NCBI GenBank assembly: GCA_037446075.1
Contig: JBBIJH010000050.1
Location: forward strand, 1-16,575
DNA: 16,575 bases
DNA from: JBBIJH01 sp037446075
GTDB lineage: Bacteria; Bacteroidota; Ignavibacteria; UBA10030; JAHEZR01
Direction of reading: 5' to 3'
Numbering within the stretch: position 1 is the stretch's first letter; the number at the start of each line of letters is the position of its first letter. This document shows positions 14,955 through 16,575 of the stretch, piece by piece. Below the pieces are notes generated by a model that had not been told where the DNA came from, ran no database searches, and saw nothing but the letters and a program-made list of their open reading frames with translations. Made by a program: the position numbers and the translations under genes.

Positions 14955-16436
14955 ATGTCAGCATTATCTCAACGACTCAGAAAACTTTTCTCCCTTCAGC
15001 TTGGCACGCTCTATTCGGGATTGGACACCGCCACAACGAGGAGCATCCGACAAGTCTTCCTCGAAAGTTCCACTACCGGAGTAATGGGGGTGTTGACAGG
15101 CGGGATTGTTCTGACGGGTTTTGGGATCGCACTCGGTGCTAACGAACTCATTTTTGGCCTTCTTACCGCCATTCCCATTGGGACAAATCTTTTTCAAATT
15201 CAGGTCTCGCGAATTCTTGAACGCACTGGCGAACGCCGCAGCCTCGTTCTCCGTTCGGCAGTTGCCCATCGTCTCCTCTGGATTGTTGCAGCTCTTGTGC
15301 CACTCCTTCCTCTCGGCCCATGGTCTGCTGATCGAATCTGGATCTTTCTGATTGTTTTTGCCGTCGCTTCCCTGTCGGGGCTTTTCTCCGCTGTCCCTTT
15401 CACTTCCTGGTTGATTGACCTTGTCCCTGACCACATCCGTGGACGCTTTTTTGCTATAAGAAACTTCATGACGGGAGCCGTCGGCGTCGTTCTCGGAATC
15501 GGAGCCGGGAAGTTCATCGACGCCTGGAAGGAGATGCAAATTTCTGATGAAGTTCTCGCCTTCACGGTCTTGATGATTCTGGGCTCGGGCTTCGGTCTCT
15601 GGTCCGTTTTGATTCTCTCGAAGATCCATCATCCACCCTTCAGGCCACTCGAGAAGCAGGAGTCCCTCCACGAGTCTCTTCAAGAACCATTTCGAAATCC
15701 AGACTACCGCAAGCTGTTCGTGTTCCGTGTCGTCACAGACCTCGCCAGCGGGGTCGCCGCACCGTTCTTCGGCGTCTACATGCTCACGACTTCGAACCTG
15801 AAGTTTACGTTTGTGGCTATGCTCGCAACACTGAGCACGCTGGCGAGCCTCCTTTCTCTTCCAACTTGGGGAAGGCTTTGTGACCGCTACGGATACAAAC
15901 CTGTAATCGGGATCTGCGCTGTTGGCAAAGCTCTCTTCGCCATTCTCTGGCTTTTCACCTCACCCGAAACCATCTGGCTCTACATCGCCATCCATCTCTT
16001 TGGTACATTCGATGGCGGATTGGCAGTCGCCGTCCCCAACTTGATTTATAAGACGGTCCCTCGAGAACGCCGAGCCCTTTACATCGCTGTCGACGGAAGT
16101 GTTGTTGGGATTGCCGCTACCCTAGCTCCACTGATGGGTGGGGTTCTCGCTGGGACGTTTCACTCATGGCGGCTCTCCATCGGTGCGCTGGAGATCAAGC
16201 ATCTGAAGTTTCTCTTCCTCCTGAGTTTTCTCATCCGACTTTTGTCTCTGCCGGCTCTGCATCGTGTCATTGAACCGAAGGCTGCCCGTCCGGTGGATGT
16301 CATCCGCGTGTTGCTGCCCTTCCGCGAAATCGATATCTTCGAGGGATTCCAGCAGGTGCTTCAGATCCTTCTCTTTCCGGTCCGGTTCATTCGAGACCGA
16401 GTGGGCGCCGACCGACAGGGGCTGGGGGAAGGATAG
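14955..16436 (+). CDS. Major facilitator superfamily transporter, likely for a sugar or glycoside
   Basis: This 493-residue inner-membrane protein has about 12 hydrophobic segments in two halves of six. Examples are VLTGGIVLTGFGIALGA, IWIFLIVFAVASLSGLFSAV and MTGAVGVVLGIGAGKF in the first half, and ATLSTLASLLSLPTW and GIAATLAPLMGGVLAG in the second. A long cytoplasmic loop (about 220-250, LEKQESLHESLQEPF) joins the halves. The signature inter-helix loop is G306-RLCDRYGYKP-316, with an equivalent VPDHIRGRFFAIRN in the first half. A C-terminal tail of about 50 residues is amphipathic. It is the last gene of the glycosidase cluster, 36 bp after the preceding stop and with no promoter between, so it should be co-transcribed. 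The most economical role is uptake of the glycoside that the cytoplasmic enzymes cleave. Direction and substrate are not shown by the sequence. No ribosome site precedes the ATG. Confidence 0.85.
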   Translation: MSALSQRLRKLFSLQLGTLYSGLDTATTRSIRQVFLESSTTGVMGVLTGGIVLTGFGIALGANELIFGLLTAIPIGTNLFQIQVSRILERTGERRSLVLRSAVAHRLLWIVAALVPLLPLGPWSADRIWIFLIVFAVASLSGLFSAVPFTSWLIDLVPDHIRGRFFAIRNFMTGAVGVVLGIGAGKFIDAWKEMQISDEVLAFTVLMILGSGFGLWSVLILSKIHHPPFRPLEKQESLHESLQEPFRNPDYRKLFVFRVVTDLASGVAAPFFGVYMLTTSNLKFTFVAMLATLSTLASLLSLPTWGRLCDRYGYKPVIGICAVGKALFAILWLFTSPETIWLYIAIHLFGTFDGGLAVAVPNLIYKTVPRERRALYIAVDGSVVGIAATLAPLMGGVLAGTFHSWRLSIGALEIKHLKFLFLLSFLIRLLSLPALHRVIEPKAARPVDVIRVLLPFREIDIFEGFQQVLQILLFPVRFIRDRVGADRQGLGEG

Positions 16437-16575
16437 TCCTGCTCTTTCCAGCAGTTTCGAAAGGTATCTAACCCTGCTTGGGGAAATGCGGCGTTTGTGA
16501 ATCCGGTGAGATTCGGGGGGCATGTGGAATCTTGACTTTCTGCATCGAAGTTGCTAAATTTCAAGCCAACAAACC
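16437..16575. other. Intergenic end of window, no gene
   Basis: The last 139 bp hold a weak 5-bp hairpin (CTGCT 16439-16443 with AGCAG 16450-16454, then TTT), too weak to call a terminator with confidence, and the promoter described separately. Confidence 0.4.
16532..16560 (+). promoter_or_regulatory. Sigma70-like extended -10 promoter facing a gene beyond the window
   Basis: TTGACT (16532-16537) and TAAATT (16555-16560) are spaced by 17 nt, and TGC stands directly before the -10 box, as in the trehalose operon promoter. Both also share CTTGAC followed by a T-rich spacer start. It reads to the right, so the gene it drives starts outside the window. Confidence 0.6.

Noticed and set aside
14964..15683. 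Long open frame on the - strand (239 codons) opposite the transporter gene
   Set aside because: Its translation is highly polar with no motif, while the opposite strand encodes a clear 12-helix transporter; it is an antisense shadow.
16439..16457. Hairpin after the transporter gene as an intrinsic terminator
   Set aside because: Only a 5-bp stem and three T; too weak to support.

Overview
The window looks like a chromosomal segment from a bacterium of the Fibrobacteres-Chlorobi-Bacteroidetes (FCB) superphylum, most likely an Ignavibacteria/Kryptoniota/Calditrichota-like lineage. The main evidence is the type IX secretion C-terminal sorting domain (YPNPFNPSTTI ... SGVYLYRI) at the left edge. 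Weak or absent Shine-Dalgarno sites before several genes fit this. Taxonomy finer than the superphylum is inference. All recognisable genes are on the + strand.

Left edge (1-628): the end of a secreted, T9SS-anchored protein whose upstream frame is interrupted by a TAG, followed by a strong intrinsic terminator. Then a clear sigma70-like promoter (643-670) starts a tight three-gene trehalose operon (719-4849). It encodes a DUF5752 protein, a TreT-type trehalose glycosyltransferring synthase that overlaps it by 14 nt, and, 2 nt further on, a fused trehalose-6-phosphate synthase/phosphatase. Two different trehalose routes and a protein of unknown function are therefore co-expressed.

Middle (5030-8462): an IolE/xylose-isomerase-like TIM-barrel protein that has lost about 100 internal residues, a membrane-anchored SpoIIE/RsbU-type PP2C phosphatase, and a sugar isomerase of the L-fucose/L-arabinose isomerase superfamily with a FucI-like Glu-Asp-His metal set. 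A 302-bp gap (8463-8764) follows with two perfect inverted repeats and a short tandem repeat.

Right half (8765-16436): a carbohydrate-use cluster in which no product has a signal peptide. It has a GH38 alpha-mannosidase, the decayed remains of a five-bladed beta-propeller glycosidase (about 11331-11655), a GH5-like glycosidase, an unrecognised two-domain protein that resembles a retaining alpha-glycosidase, and a 12-helix MFS transporter. The simplest reading is that the transporter imports a small mannose-containing glycoside, which the cytoplasmic enzymes cleave and the isomerase and related proteins channel onward. Two members of the region (the IolE-like gene and the propeller gene) are damaged, so the locus may be eroding. 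A second extended -10 promoter at the right edge (16532-16560) faces a gene outside the window.

I found no tRNA, rRNA, CRISPR array, transposase or phage gene.
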